NCBI GenBank assembly: GCA_963693285.1
Contig: OY848922.1
Span: 1,662,923 to 1,726,922 of the forward strand
DNA from: Xestospongia muta
Lineage: Eukaryota; Porifera; Demospongiae; Haplosclerida; Petrosiidae
Direction: 5' to 3'
Length of the DNA: 64,000 nt
Both the position numbers and the translations under genes were made by a program. The notes beneath the pieces are model-generated. The model worked only from the letters and a program-made list of their open reading frames with translations. It did not search any database and was not told the origin of the DNA. Below are positions 52,731 through 64,000 of this stretch, piece after piece (the first letter of the stretch is position 1; the number at the start of each line of letters is the position of its first letter).

Positions 52731-55700
52731 TTAATTATTTGTTCCGTTTACATTGTTCATAAAATAATATGCTCCTTTTTTTCTTATTAGTTCATAATGT
52801 GTTCCCTGTTCTATGATAGCACCCTTGTGGAGTACAGCTATATTGTCTGCATTGGAAATAGAGGATAAGCGATGGGCAATGATGATAGTAGTACGTCCCT
52901 CTCTGGCTTTATCTAGAGCTTCCTGTACAATCTTCTCACTCTCTGTGTCCAGAGCAGAAGTGGCCTCATCAAGGAGGAGGATCTTGGGATTTCTGACTAG
53001 AGCTCGAGCTATAGCTATACGTTGTTTCTGACCTCCACTTAATTGCATTCCTTTAGAGCCCACATTTGTATTATAACCCTAAAACAATAGAAAGATAATC
53101 ATCATAACAAAATAATATAGATTGTCTCACTTGAGGGAGTGTTTGAATAAAGTCATGAATATTGGCAGCTTTAGCTGCTTCAATGATCTCTTCATCACTG
53201 AGTTCTTTATAAATGGCACCATAACGGATATTATCACCAATAGACATATCAAATAACACTGGTTCTTGTGATACTAGACTGATCTGACGACGAAGCCATG
53301 AAACATTTAAAATGCGAATATCTAATCCATTTAGCAGTATAGTACCAGACTGGAGATCATAGAATCGTTCAATTAGAGACAGGACAGTGCTTTTTCCTGA
53401 TCCACTAGTTCCAACAAGAGCTACAGTTTTACCACGTTTGATACTAAGATTAAGATTTTGTAATATATCTATCCCAGGACGTGATGGATAAGAGAATTTG
53501 GCTGATAGCACTTTGACTTTAAAAGATTCATCACCCTATCAATTGGAAACAGGAGTTTAATGTCATGGACTAATATGTTGCTACCTTACCTTAGATGTGA
53601 GCCCTCCATTACTAAGTGCATCAATACGAGGTTGCTTTTCCAGGAGGGATAGTATGTTTTCAGCTGCAATTTTGGCATTTTCAGTATCTGGTAAAGTTCT
53701 AAACAACTCTTTGAATATGACACTAGTAAACATTATTGCCCCAAGAGCTCTATAGGTATAATTGAAAGAGCTTGTATAATTAGAAGAACACTAGATTACC
53801 TGAATAGCTGACTTAGATCTGCATGATAAGGTTTACTGGAGTCTGATGTATATATGTGTGAGGCCAGAACAAATCCACCAGCCAATATTAACAATGACGA
53901 TGATTGAGTAATTGCTAATAAAATAGACTGCAGGACAGTACTCTTCATATCATATCTAATGGAAATGAATTTTGCATAACTCCACAAATGTAACATAGAA
54001 TATTATTACCCAAATGGTCTTTCTAATTGTTTTTCATATTTTCTGACCAATTTCTCTTCAATACCTAATGAAGTCACAGTGAATACACCATCAATAGATT
54101 CTACAGCTGTCATAATACACTCTTGTTGAAACTCTGAACTTTTATTGATGAAAAGTTTTGTTAGCTGCATCTGAAGAACTCCAGCAAGTACAAATATGAT
54201 TAAACTGGGTAGAGCAATAAGTCCTAGTGGCCATGAAGCCTCTAATGCAATGATGTAACTAGCTAAGAGATTGACAGCTGCTCTAAGACATAGACCTAAA
54301 CGAAGACCAGTCACCTGAAAATAGAGGAGCCATATGGTTACTTATAAGGAAGAATGGGGTGATTGAATCATGGATATTATAGACTAATTTACTAGTCTAT
54401 AATATCCATGATTGAATGGTTAAATTAATGAATGGATGGAGGAGTATGTACATTAATGGATGAACTGATGAATGGATACACAGATGCTGGATGGAACTCA
54501 AGGATACAAAAGGCTTAGTCTGACCTGATTGACTTCAGATGCATCCACAGTTAGTCTGTTGATTAAAACACTGACAGCATTCTCAGGTTCATCAAAAAAT
54601 GTTAAATCTTGTCTCAACATAGCTTCAAATGATTGCTGTCTTAGACGATCAGTAAGACGATCAGCTGCCACATTAAGAGTAATAGTCTGTGCAATCAAAG
54701 ACATATTCAAATTTTATCATCACTACATAAATTTTAAATTTCAAATCTTTCAATCATTCATACAAATATACTTACTGCAATAGATAAAACGAGAAATCCT
54801 ACAAAACCTAGAACGACATAGACCCCTGACAAATTATTGATTCTTTGTACTAGAGTATTTTTATCCAATTCAGAAAATATCTAACATATGAAATAACATA
54901 ATATCACAATTACTACCTGGAAATGATGCAATGTTTGGTTATGAGATAATATAATATATATAGACATATCAATGACAATAATCATACTTGTAATGCATGA
55001 CTTAGTAAGACGAAAACTGATGCAATGAGTGTCCCAATCAGAATAAACCCAATAACTCCTATCAGTAATAACCACCAATCAGGTTTATTCAATTCTAAAA
55101 GTGTCTTTGTTGTTACTTGTTTTTCATTGTGCTCAACAAAAGTAGAGGGAACCTCATCAAAGACCTAAAAGACATATGAAGAGTAAAGTACACAGTACAA
55201 TAGATTGATGGAATGAATAAGAATTCCATGAATTGTATCAGGTTGGGTTTGGTTAACTTTAACTTTATTTGGTTGTAAAAGTTACTAAACATAGAATGCC
55301 TGGCTATCATAATGATGTGACAATTAAGACAACAGGAATTATCCCAAATCTCTAGTCAATAAGTTCCAATCATACTATGCAATGTTAGCATGTTATATCT
55401 AATTATTACATTGTGTCTTTCATAACAATATGCAGATAATTCAATTACAATGATTACCCCCACTTTTAAATTGAATTAAGTTTACAAATTTTAAAGTACA
55501 TTTTTATTGATTCATATATCAATCCATCTATCTCTCTATCTTTTCATCTTTCCATATCTTCTTTCTTTATTCTTTCTCTAACCTCATCAAGTGAGTATAA
55601 AGTCTTAGGTGAAAACTTTGGGCTGCGTGGAGTATGAGGTATGACATTAAATTCAGAAACAGGTACCAATCCTTCAGATACTCTACGACTCAAGGAATTT

Positions 55701-58700
55701 AGATTTAATGTACGTCGAAGGGACATTCTTCTTGGGCCTCCAATATTATCAAAAGAGCTTTCTTTACGCGCCAATATTGGATGACCAGAAGAACTTTTAC
55801 GTTTTTGATTGTTTCGATGATTTATTGAATGTCTGTAAGCCTTTCGGAAATCAAGGGTGTTGGTAACTACATTATTAAACAATGATACAAAGGAAGTTAT
55901 CTCAAACAATATGCACATACCTTCTCTCTCATCATGAATACTCTGATTATCAACCAACTCAAAATATAGTCCTTCCTTGTCCATCAATTCATTATGAGTA
56001 CCCATTTCAACAACACGTCCATCTTTGATACCCACTATGACATCGGCTGTTTGAATAGTAGACAAGCGATGGGCAATGATGATAGTAGTACGTCCCTGTC
56101 TGGCTTTATCTAGAGCTTCTTGAACTGTCTTCTCACTCTCTGTGTCCAGAGCAGAGGTAGCCTCATCAAGGAGGAGGATCTTGGGATTTCGAACTAGAGC
56201 TCGAGCTATAGCTATACGTTGTTTCTGACCTCCACTTAATTGAGCTCCACCTTCTCCAACAATAGTATCAAACTGTTTTGGCAACTCAGTAATAAAGTCA
56301 TATGCATTTGCAGCTTTGGCAGCCTTTACAATTTCTTCCATTGTAGCTCCTTCTTTGCAGAGACTAATATTTTCAGCTATACTTACATTGAAAAGAAGTG
56401 GTTCCTGAGAAACAATACCTATTTGATTTCGAAGCCATCCAACATTGAGCTGTTTGATATCCATACCATCGAGAGTAATCTGTTTTGAAAAATATAATTT
56501 GACAATTATATATAAATTTAAATCTATTACATACCAATCCTCCACTGTGATTGTAAAGCCTCATTAGAAGGTGTAATACAGTTGTTTTCCCACTGCCACT
56601 TGGACCAACAAACGCCACCGTCTGTCCAGGATTTATAACTAAGTCCAGTCCACGTAGCACAATGACATCAGGACGAGATGGATAGCTGAATACAACATCA
56701 GAGAACTCAAGTTTACCATTAATATCATCAAGGGTAGTATTTGGAGCACCATCTTTTGGATTAATCTCAGGTTCCTGTATAAAATTGACTTGATCAATTG
56801 CTTGTCAAATAGTTCCAATACCTTGTCAATGATGGGAAATATACCACCAGCAGAACTAGTAGCTTCAGATATACTAGCCAATAGTGGTAGAGCATTGCCC
56901 AGATTAAGAATCCCATTAACAACTCCTAATATGATCTATAAAATATAACAAACAATAACAATGTTAGAATTAAACATTGATATTACCGTTACAATATCGC
57001 CTGGAGTCACATCACAATCAACAAACAGTCGAACACCATACCTACATGATAACAATAGTAATTTTATTGCATGACTCATTTACATCAACTTACAAGAATC
57101 CCACACCAAAACAAGAAAAGAATATGAAAGTAAATAATCCATAAAATATTCCAATCATCACTTGTTTTTTGTAAGACTCCTTCTTGGCTTGTGTCAATAA
57201 AGAGTTGTATCTGGAAATGATCCCAAGGACATGTAACACAAACACAGAAAATAAAATTGTATTGTATATTACAACAATGCATACAAACAGTTAATTAAAG
57301 TACTTATACTATTATAATATAGCTATATTAGAAGATTTACCTTTCAGCTTCCTTCCTTTCACCTCCAAATGCCATAACAGTTTTAATAGCTGACAGGACT
57401 TCTTCTGCTATAGCCCCTGCCTGAGCTAAAGCAGATTGTTCTTTAACAGCAACAGTACTAATAATCTAAGATTAAAAAATAGGAATCATCCTTACAAGAC
57501 ACACTATGTACATGATTACTTTGCTGGCGATGATGATCACTGCAACTATTATAGGGAAAGAGACAGAGATTGCTAGAGCAAGTTTCCAATTCAGTGCTAA
57601 TGCAATGATTATACCAGATAAGAGGCTAACAAACTCTTGAATAAAAGAAGCACTATTGCTACCAATACCATCCTCAATTTTAGCAATATCTCTGTAGGGA
57701 AAATTATGAATTAATTATATTAACTGTATACACTTCCCATTACAAACTCAATAATCCATGTAACAGGATCATGTACATTTATGGTCTAAGTATCAGATGA
57801 TTTATATAACACATGGCAACATCACCATTCTTACTCAGCTAGTCTTGTCGGTAGTTCTGTAGGGGGATTCAGATCATACCAGCCCATATCTTGTCTCAGT
57901 ACAGCCTCAAGAAATACCACTCTCATACGCTTTGTTTGATGCAATGCACTTAGTGTCCACAGTAAATTAGATAATAGTGATGATATGAAAAGAGCAAATG
58001 CCACAGCTATCATATAATAAACATATATTGCAATTTGATCCTGTAGATAAGTGTCAATGTCAGTAGCTGTAAATATATCAGTATAAAAGTCTGATATGTT
58101 GCAGAAATAGTCAGTTGAATTTATACTGGCTACACCAGGAGAAAATGTATTCACAACAGAATGTCCAACGAATTCTGTGATTATTAGTCCCAGTAGATAA
58201 AATACAATAGGTAGTGAACTACCAGTTATTATCGCCATTATTGTGCCCAGTAACATGAATAAAATATCAGACCATTTGGCAAATCGGAACTAATGAAAAG
58301 ATTGAATAACAATATGCAATAGTAAGCCATTTTTAGTAATTACATTATTCTTGGTAAGAAGCCATGTAGGTTTGTTTTACTTACACTAACTATTGATATA
58401 ACTCTCCCACACACACCACACACACACACACACACCACACACACAAACATACACACACACAATACCATGTTGCTAGGGAAATATTATAGATCGATTCATA
58501 AAAGGAGTTTCCATTTGATATAGAAATCGTCATAAACATCCTTTCAAATCACCCAATATGTCTATATAAATTCGAACTCAACTCACATGGGGAAGACCAT
58601 TTTAGCATAGTATGGTCCCATTCCATACATAGCAATTTAATTAATTATATATGGTGACTCTGTTATTTTAGTGATCTAACTTACCAGATGCCAGAGAGGA

Positions 58701-59281
58701 ACAGCAGATGTAGTGTTATCATTGCTTAGCTCACCATTTGTCACACTATAGAGGAAATTGAAGAGTGTTGTAACAACATCATAGTAACTATATTATCAAT
58801 AATTATGATAGCAATATAAAACTATAGTAATGATATCTAATCGTATACACATATTATCTAAATATTCTCTGCTGACATCTTCTCATTCAGCAAGAAAAAC
58901 ATCAAACACAACTTGAAGTGTGTCTTTAAGATTTGCTATATTCAACACATAGTACACTTCACTAGTCTTGAAGTTTGAAATTAAGATTGGTCAAATTTAC
59001 ACAAGACTTCTGTAAAATATTGCAATAAAGATTAATACATTCGTCTTTTATAGTCTCCAGGTCAGACGTCCCAATTGTAGAATGCCTGGCCTCGAGACTA
59101 CGTATTTTGATATAGACTGGCATTGTTCAATACAATATACTGGACTGTGTTATTACTCTAAGTATATATAATATATTGACTCACAGAAATAACCTCGTAA
59201 TTTATAAACTAGTAAATATTATTACCTGCTCTCAGAGTGACTAAAGTTGTTATTCTCACGGACGTCAGTCAAGTTGTTCAT
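52731..59281 (-). CDS. ABCB1-like: ABCB1-type full ABC transporter (paralogue C, recent duplicate of B)
   Basis: Exons: 59226-59281, 58685-58745, 57835-58289, 57520-57691, 57341-57465, 57094-57210, 56987-57041, 56822-56935, 56535-56774, 55921-56479, 55583-55866, 54988-55164, 54776-54880, 54525-54686, 54010-54314, 53800-53955, 53590-53749, 53131-53535, 52731-53078; 1351 residues. Exons and most introns are nearly identical to B. Differences include a 30-bp in-frame gain in the linker ([10 protein letters not shown], about 55618-55647), a 9-bp loss at the start of exon 18, Gly to Glu at the exon 3/4 junction, and AHRLST restored in the NBD1 H-loop. All catalytic motifs (two Walker A, LSGGQ, Walker B) are intact, so it should be functional. 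Confidence 0.93.
54366..54413. repeat. Perfect 21-bp-arm hairpin in intron of transporter C
   Basis: Same hairpin and loop as at 45610-45657 in paralogue B, at the homologous intron position. Confidence 0.9.
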
Positions 59282-60020
59282 TTTTACGAAATGGATTCGT
59301 CGACCCTGTCTTAAGAATTTAGCTACTCTACCAATGGGTGTGGCTGAATTTATGTTGAGCTAGCCATTTTTTACTAATGATGTAATGTTTATTTTCTCAA
59401 CCATCTGTAACCTCTGTGATTATTTTTCTACTAACTGAGCAAATTTATAATATGAAAATAATACATTTAGATTCTGGTGCTTAAGGTTTTGGGATCTAGA
59501 GTAAATTAAACTACAGCATTTATTCAGCAATGCTATCACCACCTATAAAGTACTGAGCTCCATCACTCTAGACACTCCTTGTTATAAAAGTACATATTCA
59601 GTATAGAACTTAATTATTTTGTTGGCAATACAACTATTGATTCAACTCCAAGAACTATTACTGATAATGTACATAACTTGTTGAGATCATGTTTGATGTT
59701 GTTACCTTCTAATAGACATCCCACAAAAGAGAGAATGCTATTCAAGTTGGTACATGTGCAAATGAAATTTTAAACATGGTACTTTAGAATAGAAGGCTTC
59801 AATTTACTTCCACTACCACAGCAGCAGACTCAGTCCTCCTTTTCATGTGCAATAGAAGTGTTTGGCTTATTTGCAAAGTTTATATAAAAGGTAGACTACA
59901 TGTACATGTTATAGATGCATATGGTATAATGTTATATAATGTACATTCAATAATTCCATGACATATATATGTCTTCTGTTTGGACATCACTACAACTCAC
60001 AACATTAAAATACTATTGCT
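59282..60020. other. 5' flank of transporter C
   Basis: Aligned with 51373-52264. The first about 30 bp upstream of the start codon differs from B (acgaaatggattcgtcgacc), then homology resumes. No gene seen. Confidence 0.6.
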
Positions 60021-60225
60021 CAATGGAGTGTTCATTCGAGCTCCTGGAATCAATGAAATTTTATTACCAGATATTAAGGTTTTAGGTCAGCTGTGTGATC
60101 CAGACAGAACAGTTGTCCTTGTCCAGTACAAGAATATGATAGCAACCTGTTTTCATCCAGAACTTACTGATGACTTGCGTTGGCACCTTTATTTTATTAA
60201 CTGTATTATGAGAGCTAAATTATAA
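60021..60225 (+). pseudogene. Truncated PdxT exon-2 copy (second)
   Basis: Encodes NGVFIRAPGINEILLPDIK to the authentic PdxT C-terminus (FINCIMRAKL and stop). It retains the His/Glu pair in CFHPELTDD but lacks exon 1 with the catalytic Cys and the first about 40 codons of exon 2. Homology begins at the same point as in the copy at 52265, so the two fragments derive from one truncated ancestor. Confidence 0.85.
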
Positions 60226-60358
60226 CCTTATTGATTTATTAGTACTTTTAGCGACAATTAGCACTGAGCTGAAATAGGATGTATTAATGAATGTGAAAGT
60301 AATAGTACTAATATCATGTTGTACTCTTTTGATGATTTATTTATTTTGTTTTATTTTT

Positions 60359-60691
60359 TTACCATGGTAATACACTTTTGTGTTTCTTCTTGCTTGTATG
60401 ATGTTTTGGTATGTGTTGCACTTTTTTCTTTTTGGGTTTTGGAGGAGCTTTCTGACATTTTTTGTCTGGATATAAGACAGCTTGAGAACGTTTCTGTGAC
60501 TGTGACAATCTGTGCTGTAAAGTCTTCAGTTTTGATGCTGTCACTTGCTGTTCTTGAGAAATTGTACGAATTGTATTGGCAGTTTCTCGAGTTAGATGAT
60601 CCAGTTTTTGTTGTAGCAGCCTTTCTTCTTGGTTGAGCATGCCTTGAACATGCGCAGGCAAATTATTTTGTTTCCTTACCACTCGAGACAT
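60359..60691 (-). CDS. Small basic coiled-coil protein, unknown
   Basis: A 110-residue frame from ATG (60691) to TAA. Residues about 15-72 form a glutamine-rich coiled coil (EERLLQQKLDHLTRETANTI, then QHRLSQSQKRSQ). The tail is lysine- and proline-rich (KAPPKPKKKKVQ, TSKKKHKSVLPW), suggesting a nuclear or nucleic-acid/cytoskeleton-binding role, which is inference only. I do not recognise a family. Two truncated copies lie at 43613-43858 and 52422-52617, at the equivalent position beside PdxT sequences. Since these lack the first third, this is either the sole intact copy or the 3' exon of a larger gene. A GT at codons 5-6 (GTG|GTAAGG) could be a splice donor on this strand, which lowers confidence in the start. 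Confidence 0.5.
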   Translation of the reverse strand: MSRVVRKQNNLPAHVQGMLNQEERLLQQKLDHLTRETANTIRTISQEQQVTASKLKTLQHRLSQSQKRSQAVLYPDKKCQKAPPKPKKKKVQHIPKHHTSKKKHKSVLPW

Positions 60692-60901
60692 GGTCAGTTA
60701 GTTATTACTGTAGTTTAAGAGTTTCCACTTTATTAAGTGGTTTGGCAGGAAGTGGATGGAGTCTTGTTTTTGTATTTTACAGGAAGTCCATACATAAACA
60801 GAAACCATGTGCTTATTATTATGATATGATAGCAATTACTCTAATTATTATAATTATGACTATGTAATTCAGTCAACAAAACACAGTCTGCTCTCTTTAC
60901 T

Positions 60902-63184
60902 TTAAGATACAGATGGTTGGACCATAGGTTTACTGAGGAGTTGATGAGCTATACTGTTAATTCTCTCTGCTTCTCTTAGAATATACAACCGACAATCGTA
61001 TAACATATCTATAATTGTTACGAGGTCAGTATCCACTATATTAATTTCTTTACTAAGTGGGGCACAAAATCGGTGATAAGTGGCTCCCATAACTTTACAG
61101 AAAGCTTTAGCTTTTTCAACTTCTTGGCCGTTTGCTGAAGACAACTGCTCGAACAGCATAAAGAACACATTCTTTAAACTAATGAAGTTATCCTTTAGAT
61201 TCCACAAGCCGCTCAAAGTGAAACTAGGAGGAACGATAGCTATTTTATCAATAGGAACTTCAGGTGGAATTCCAGTACCTAAAGATAACACAAATTTTAA
61301 GTTGCATGAGACACCATCTCTTTCAGCTTGATTAACAACTTCAGTCATGCCAACTAATGTTGGATTATTGGCCATTATAGCCCCATCTAGAAACTTGTTT
61401 TCGTAAGGCATAAAGTAAATAGGAGCGGAAGAACTCATGCGCCCTGCTTCCCATACCTTGCGTTCACTAGGACCTTTCTGACCATCACGTGCTTCACCAT
61501 AGTTCGTAATGAGATGTAACGAGCATGGAATCCTATCAGCTAGAGTTGTTGTAACGATAATTCGAGGATGTTTAATATCTGTCATCACTGTATCAGCACC
61601 AACACCAGAAATGAGAAGATTCTCGATACACTTTCCTCGGTCCTTTGTCCCTGTGAACGCTTGAATGATCCCCGTGAACATTAAAGCGAAGTAAGACTCA
61701 ACTGGTATTTGACCATAAATATTAAACAAAGGGATAAAAGATCCACCGCTGGTGGCAACTACATAGTCAAAGTATGCCATAAGTGACTTGCAGTCAGGGT
61801 TCAATAGTTTCATTCGACGTTCTATTGCAACTAAGAACTGTATAAGCGTAAGTGCTCTGATTCCTCCTCCATCTAAACTTAGCAGACAAACAGCATCTTG
61901 AGGCAGCATGGGATGATCTGGCATAAGTGGAAGCTGTGATGCTGCTCGAGTTAGTTCAGTAATTTCATTAAAGACAATTTCATACTTAACGTAATTAGGC
62001 AAATCTGCCTTATCAATTGGCTTCTCTCCATTGTTATTATGAATGGTTGGATCAGCCTCAAAAACAAGAAGAAGTTTGACAAGCTCAAAATTGTCATGCT
62101 CGACTGCAAGATGCAATGCAGTGTCTCCAGTGTCTGGATGAGGAAAGTTAGGATCAGCACCACCTAACAATAAATAGTAACTGCTCTTGATGTAGCTTTT
62201 ATAGATAGCTACCATCAATGGTGTATCACCATTGTCATCAAGGACATCAAAAGAGATATCTTCAACAGGATCTGGCCGTGGTGACCCTGGAATGGAAAAA
62301 TACTCTGAGCTACTGCTAAGCAAAAATGACTGCCTCTTTTCTACCATGGACCAAATGTCTTCAGGATTATTAGAACGAACTGCTTTATGAAGAAGAGTAT
62401 CTGATGACTTGTAAATAGTTTCAGGCAGTCCAAAGAGGAGAGGAATTCCACCTACTTTTGTCATTTCAGAAAGAGCAGTAGGTTTGCGTTTGTCTTTCTT
62501 ACCGAGTTTAGATTTGTGTTTTTTAAGTCGGTCCAAGCTAGCAGTTTTCTTCAATTTATACTTTGCTATGTCCATCAACCAATCTAAGCCTTCACCTGAC
62601 ATGTGGCTCATTGCCGATTCCAGTGGAGTATTACCGGTACGGTCTTCCTCTTCTAGGTCTCCACCTTTACGAAGCAGGAGATCCACTTCATCACGGCTCT
62701 CTCTGGAACATGCTGAATGGAGTAAGACTTGCACTATCCTGTGCCATTCAAAGTGAATGTTGGTATGGGATTCCATAACTTCTACTATACGTAAGCAGAA
62801 TTCTTTTGGAGAAAGGGGTATAGGAAGTATAGCTACTTCCAGTAAATCTTTATTGAGCTTAATCGAACCGTCAAGCAAGGGACCCAAGGTCTTTCGAAGT
62901 AGCGAGAAAGCAGTCTCGGCATCGCCTCGGTTGTCGCTTTCGTAGAGGCATTGAGATAAAACGATGTTGCTGGCCTCACTTTGAATGCAGACGACACAGA
63001 AAGCCCGTTTCACTACAGAGTTGGGGCAGCCCTGAAACAAATCGTTCTTATGTAAAAGACCCATACTGCTCTTTATAGAAATCAAACTTGAACTTCCATC
63101 TTCAGGAAAGCTATCTAGCTTTATACAAAGATCTGGATCTAGAGATGAGAGGTGGCCTTGTAGATCTCGCACACAAAAAGTCAT
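60902..63184 (-). CDS. Ankyrin-patatin phospholipase, iPLA2-beta (PLA2G6) type, intronless
   Basis: A single frame of 760 residues from ATG at 63184. Residues about 150-200, 262-290 and 317-395 are ankyrin repeats (GNTPLESAM, DTLLHKAV, NGDTPLMVAI, GDTALHLAVEHDNFELVKLL, then GEKPI). The patatin domain runs from about 430: oxyanion loop LSLDGGGIRAL (438-441), nucleophile region VVATSGGSF with Ser479, conserved MTDIKHPRI and SSSAPIYF, and the catalytic Asp600 in KFLDGAIMANNPTL. The family hydrolyses sn-2 acyl chains of membrane phospholipids without calcium. The nucleophile elbow reads A-T-S-G-G where iPLA2 enzymes have G-T-S-T-G, so the first glycine is replaced. The N-terminal 150 residues are unfamiliar. 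No introns and a higher GC content than its neighbours suggest a retrocopy or transferred gene. It ends 211 bp from the small coiled-coil gene and starts about 80 bp from the 3' end of transporter D. Confidence 0.88.
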   Translation of the reverse strand: MTFCVRDLQGHLSSLDPDLCIKLDSFPEDGSSSLISIKSSMGLLHKNDLFQGCPNSVVKRAFCVVCIQSEASNIVLSQCLYESDNRGDAETAFSLLRKTLGPLLDGSIKLNKDLLEVAILPIPLSPKEFCLRIVEVMESHTNIHFEWHRIVQVLLHSACSRESRDEVDLLLRKGGDLEEEDRTGNTPLESAMSHMSGEGLDWLMDIAKYKLKKTASLDRLKKHKSKLGKKDKRKPTALSEMTKVGGIPLLFGLPETIYKSSDTLLHKAVRSNNPEDIWSMVEKRQSFLLSSSSEYFSIPGSPRPDPVEDISFDVLDDNGDTPLMVAIYKSYIKSSYYLLLGGADPNFPHPDTGDTALHLAVEHDNFELVKLLLVFEADPTIHNNNGEKPIDKADLPNYVKYEIVFNEITELTRAASQLPLMPDHPMLPQDAVCLLSLDGGGIRALTLIQFLVAIERRMKLLNPDCKSLMAYFDYVVATSGGSFIPLFNIYGQIPVESYFALMFTGIIQAFTGTKDRGKCIENLLISGVGADTVMTDIKHPRIIVTTTLADRIPCSLHLITNYGEARDGQKGPSERKVWEAGRMSSSAPIYFMPYENKFLDGAIMANNPTLVGMTEVVNQAERDGVSCNLKFVLSLGTGIPPEVPIDKIAIVPPSFTLSGLWNLKDNFISLKNVFFMLFEQLSSANGQEVEKAKAFCKVMGATYHRFCAPLSKEINIVDTDLVTIIDMLYDCRLYILREAERINSIAHQLLSKPMVQPSVS

Positions 63185-63265
63185 TCTCGCCCAATTCAGT
63201 CAAAGAATTCTTATTAAAAATTCATAGTATACATAAGGTTTTATTAATGTAGTTATTAAATTATT

Positions 63266-64000
63266 TTAATTGTTTGTACCGTTTACATTGTTCATAAAAT
63301 AATATGCTCCTTTTTTGTTCATTAGGTGAGAGTGAGTCCCCTGTTCTATGACAGTTCCTTTATGGAGTACAGCTATATTGTCTGCATTGGAAATAGTAGA
63401 TAAGCGATGGGCAATGATGATAGTAGTACGTCCCTCTCTGGCTTTATCTAAAGCTTCTTGTACAATCTTCTCACTCTCTGTGTCCAGAGCAGAAGTGGCC
63501 TCATCAAGGAGGAGGATCTTGGGATTTCGGACTAGAGCTCGAGCTATAGCTATACGTTGTTTCTGACCTCCACTTAATTGCATTCCTCTAGAGCCCACAT
63601 TTGTATTATAACCCTAAAACAATAGAAAGATAATCATCATAACCAAATAATATAGATTGTCTCACTTGAGGGAGTGTTTGAATAAAGTCATGAATATTGG
63701 CAGCTTTAGCTGCTTCAATGATTTCTTCATCACTGAGTTCTTTATAAATTGCACCATAACGGATATTATCACCAATAGACATATCAAATAACACTGGTTC
63801 TTGTGATACTAGACTGATCTGACGACGAAGCCATGAAACATTTAAAGTACAAATGTCTAGTCTATTTAGCATTATAGTACCAGACTGGAGATCATAGAAT
63901 CGTTCAATTAGAGACAGGACAGTGCTTTTTCCTGATCCACTAGTTCCAACAAGAGCTACAGTCTTACCCGGTTTGATAATAAGATTGAGATTTTGTAATA
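63266..64000 (-). CDS. ABCB1-like: ABCB1-type ABC transporter (paralogue D, 3' end only; continues beyond window)
   Basis: The last exon (63266-63613) and most of the penultimate exon (from 63666, running off the right edge) encode NBD2. They include the Q-loop region [11 protein letters not shown], signature LSGGQKQR, Walker [13 protein letters not shown] and H-loop AHRLST, and end NNVNGTNN as in B. Walker A (GTSGSGKS) is partly visible near 63925-63955. It shares features with both B/C (C-terminus) and A ([10 protein letters not shown]), so it is a distinct paralogue. Confidence 0.9.

Overview
The window is eukaryotic and animal: spliced genes with many short introns (GT-AG, typically 40-400 bp), AT-rich intergenic DNA, microsatellites and small inverted-repeat elements. 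Clear animal orthologues (PPP1R21, AXDND1, SURF4, CDC73, ABCB transporters) sit beside a spliced PdxS/PdxT (SNZ/SNO) vitamin B6 pair. Such a pair is known in animals mainly from demosponges (described in Suberites domuncula), so a demosponge such as Amphimedon is my best inference. I cannot confirm the species.

Layout. 0-1.4 kb: 5' part of a two-TM protein gene (minus), leaving the window on the left, head-to-head with PPP1R21 (plus, 28 exons, 1472-11496). An antisense intronless secreted-protein gene (5521-6591), broken by one in-frame stop, lies in a PPP1R21 intron. 12.1-12.8 kb: a three-exon minus gene that encodes only a signal peptide plus a proprotein-convertase prodomain. 13-15 kb: repeats and little else. 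15.0-16.2 kb: an intronless orphan with eight 12-residue repeats. 16.6-18.95 kb: SURF4 (minus), sharing a 111-bp promoter with AXDND1 (plus, 27 exons, to 26673). 26.8-27.8 kb: ABHD12-like hydrolase (minus). 28.1-33.1 kb: full ABCB transporter A (plus, 19 exons). 34.0-38.9 kb: CDC73 (plus, 20 exons). 39.4-43.5 kb: PdxS (minus) and PdxT (plus), divergent across 176 bp. 44-64 kb: a tandem array of ABCB transporters on the minus strand (B complete, C complete, D entering from the right). Each has PdxT exon-2 sequence just beyond its 3' end: the real exon before B, truncated copies before C and D. A small basic coiled-coil gene and an intronless ankyrin-patatin phospholipase lie between C and D.

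How the genes relate. PdxS and PdxT are the two subunits of one pyridoxal 5'-phosphate synthase and are placed for co-expression. B, C and D arose by segmental duplication of a block that carried the 3' end of PdxT. Transporter A is an older inverted paralogue with the same 19-exon plan. Most other neighbours appear unrelated in function but share short divergent promoters, as expected for a compact genome. All exon models were made by hand from reading frame and splice signals; all phases close unless stated otherwise.
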